Source: Actinobacteria bacterium HGW-Actinobacteria-6 (lineage in GTDB: Bacteria; Actinomycetota; Coriobacteriia; Anaerosomatales; Anaerosomataceae). From it: a stretch of 33,350 nucleotides of DNA. This document shows positions 32,850 to 33,350 of this stretch, one piece after another. Position 1 is the stretch's first letter, and each line of letters begins with the position of its first letter. The translations under genes and the position numbers were made by a program. The notes under the pieces are model-generated. The model did not search any database. It was not told where the DNA came from and saw only the letters and a program-made list of their open reading frames with translations. The DNA lies in NCBI GenBank assembly GCA_002841295.1, contig PHEU01000022.1, forward strand, positions 1 through 33,350, given 5' to 3'.

Positions 32850-32876
32850 ACGGGCCGAGCGGTTCGCTCGGCCCGT
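32850..32876 (-). terminator. Intrinsic terminator of the SHOCT-like gene
   Basis: ACGGGCCGAGCG (32850-32861) pairs perfectly with CGCTCGGCCCGT (32865-32876), a 12-base-pair stem with a 3-base loop. Read on the minus strand it comes 22 bases after the stop at 32898 and is followed by TTTTGCG, including the stem's last T. It is the strongest terminator in the window. Confidence 0.85.
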
Positions 32877-32897
32877 CGGATTGTCGTATGCCCCGCG

Positions 32898-33335
32898 TTA
32901 CTCCGCGTAGACGCGGACTTTCTCGCCCTTGGAGCCGTCGACGTTGATCTCCATCTCGCGGAGCGCCTCGATAAGCTCGTCGATGTCCTCCGGCTTGAAG
33001 TTGTTGAAATCGATCGACATGCCGCTCTCGGCCATCTGGGTGTTGAGCTGCTCCATCGCCTGCGGCGGGATGAGCGACGTGAGCTTGAGCCCCGAGCGCA
33101 CGAGCGCCAGCGGGATCTTCACGTTGACCTTCTCGCCCTCGTCACCGTCGACCAGCACGTGCAGGAACTTCGGGAGCGCGTTGATCAGCTGCGTTGGGTC
33201 GCCCTTGATCGCCGGGCCGGCCGCCGGCGCTGCGGCCGAGCGCGAGTCCATCGCGTCGAGCAGCCGCTCGGCCTCCTCGGCATTGATCTTGCCTTCCGCC
33301 AGCATGTTCAGGATGCGGGCACGGTCTTCACTCAT
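32898..33335 (-). CDS. SHOCT-like domain protein
   Basis: This 145-residue cytoplasmic protein begins with a SHOCT-like helical module (DRARILNMLAEGKINAEEAERLL, about 4-27) as found at the ends of DUF2089 and YvlB/LiaX-type proteins. An Ala-rich linker follows, then a mixed alpha/beta domain with PKFLHVLVDGDEGEKVNVKIPLALVRSGLKL and a helical end (PEDIDELIEALREMEINV). The latter domain is typical of small actinobacterial and firmicute regulators of membrane stress, but the exact role is unknown. The start is ATG 33335 with GGAAAGGTGAG upstream. A strong terminator follows at 32850-32876. The upstream gene lies beyond the window. Confidence 0.8.
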   Translation of the reverse strand: MSEDRARILNMLAEGKINAEEAERLLDAMDSRSAAAPAAGPAIKGDPTQLINALPKFLHVLVDGDEGEKVNVKIPLALVRSGLKLTSLIPPQAMEQLNTQMAESGMSIDFNNFKPEDIDELIEALREMEINVDGSKGEKVRVYAE

Positions 33336-33350
33336 GGTTCTCACCTTTCC

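Overview
The window is a GC-rich chromosomal segment with no rRNA, tRNA, CRISPR array or transposase that I can see. Its gene families (cell wall-binding repeat 2 surface proteins, PASTA lipoprotein, zinc-ribbon/DUF2510 membrane proteins, PadR/membrane-protein pairs, TIGR01976-type PLP enzyme, TIGR/DegV proteins), GTG starts and strong GGAGG-type ribosome binding sites suggest an actinobacterium. An anaerobic Coriobacteriia-like lineage is my best guess, but that is inference and not proof. Coding density is high; no stretch longer than 300 bases lacks a gene, and the largest gaps (about 160-235 bases) hold promoters and operators described below.

Layout. 1-1541 (minus): OmpR-type response regulator followed by a histidine kinase cut by the window edge. 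1646-2742 (plus): PadR regulator with an overlapping HAAS-type membrane protein. 2759-4807 (minus): orphan membrane PAS histidine kinase. 5041-5592 (plus): two small membrane-anchored proteins, one Cys-rich and one with a SHOCT tail. 5607-6337 (minus): DEDD exonuclease coupled to a tiny Cys-rich protein with a TTG start. 6403-8163 (minus): a second PadR plus HAAS membrane protein pair. 8383-9264: PASTA lipoprotein. 9273-10869 (minus): two zinc-ribbon/DUF2510 membrane proteins. 10996-12591 (minus): membrane protein, TetR regulator and another membrane protein, tied together by three copies of one operator.

12809-16459 (plus) is the most interesting region. It is a tightly overlapping operon with a radical SAM protein of the archaeal tetraether synthase (Tes/MJ0619) type, an isoprenylcysteine methyltransferase-like membrane protein, a small Cys-containing membrane protein (DUF4395-like), an Lgt-family protein lacking the usual HGG histidine, and a final small membrane protein. 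Three of the four junctions are 0 to 4 base overlaps or abutments. I infer a lipid-modifying pathway, perhaps joining or capping lipid tails and transferring or methylating the product.

16474-18148 (minus): DUF3465 protein and a cysteine desulfurase-like PLP enzyme. 18317-32710 is mostly a surface-protein region on the minus strand: a 1352-residue protein with five pre-peptidase-like repeats and three cell wall-binding repeats, an LPXTG-anchored beta-helix protein, and a 1163-residue protein with N-terminal cell wall-binding repeats. Between them lie a DegV fatty-acid-binding protein, a DUF1295 membrane protein (plus), a metallophosphoesterase with a hypothetical partner, a TetR regulator and the 3' remnant of an ABC-2 permease. 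32850-33335: a terminator and a SHOCT-like protein at the right edge.
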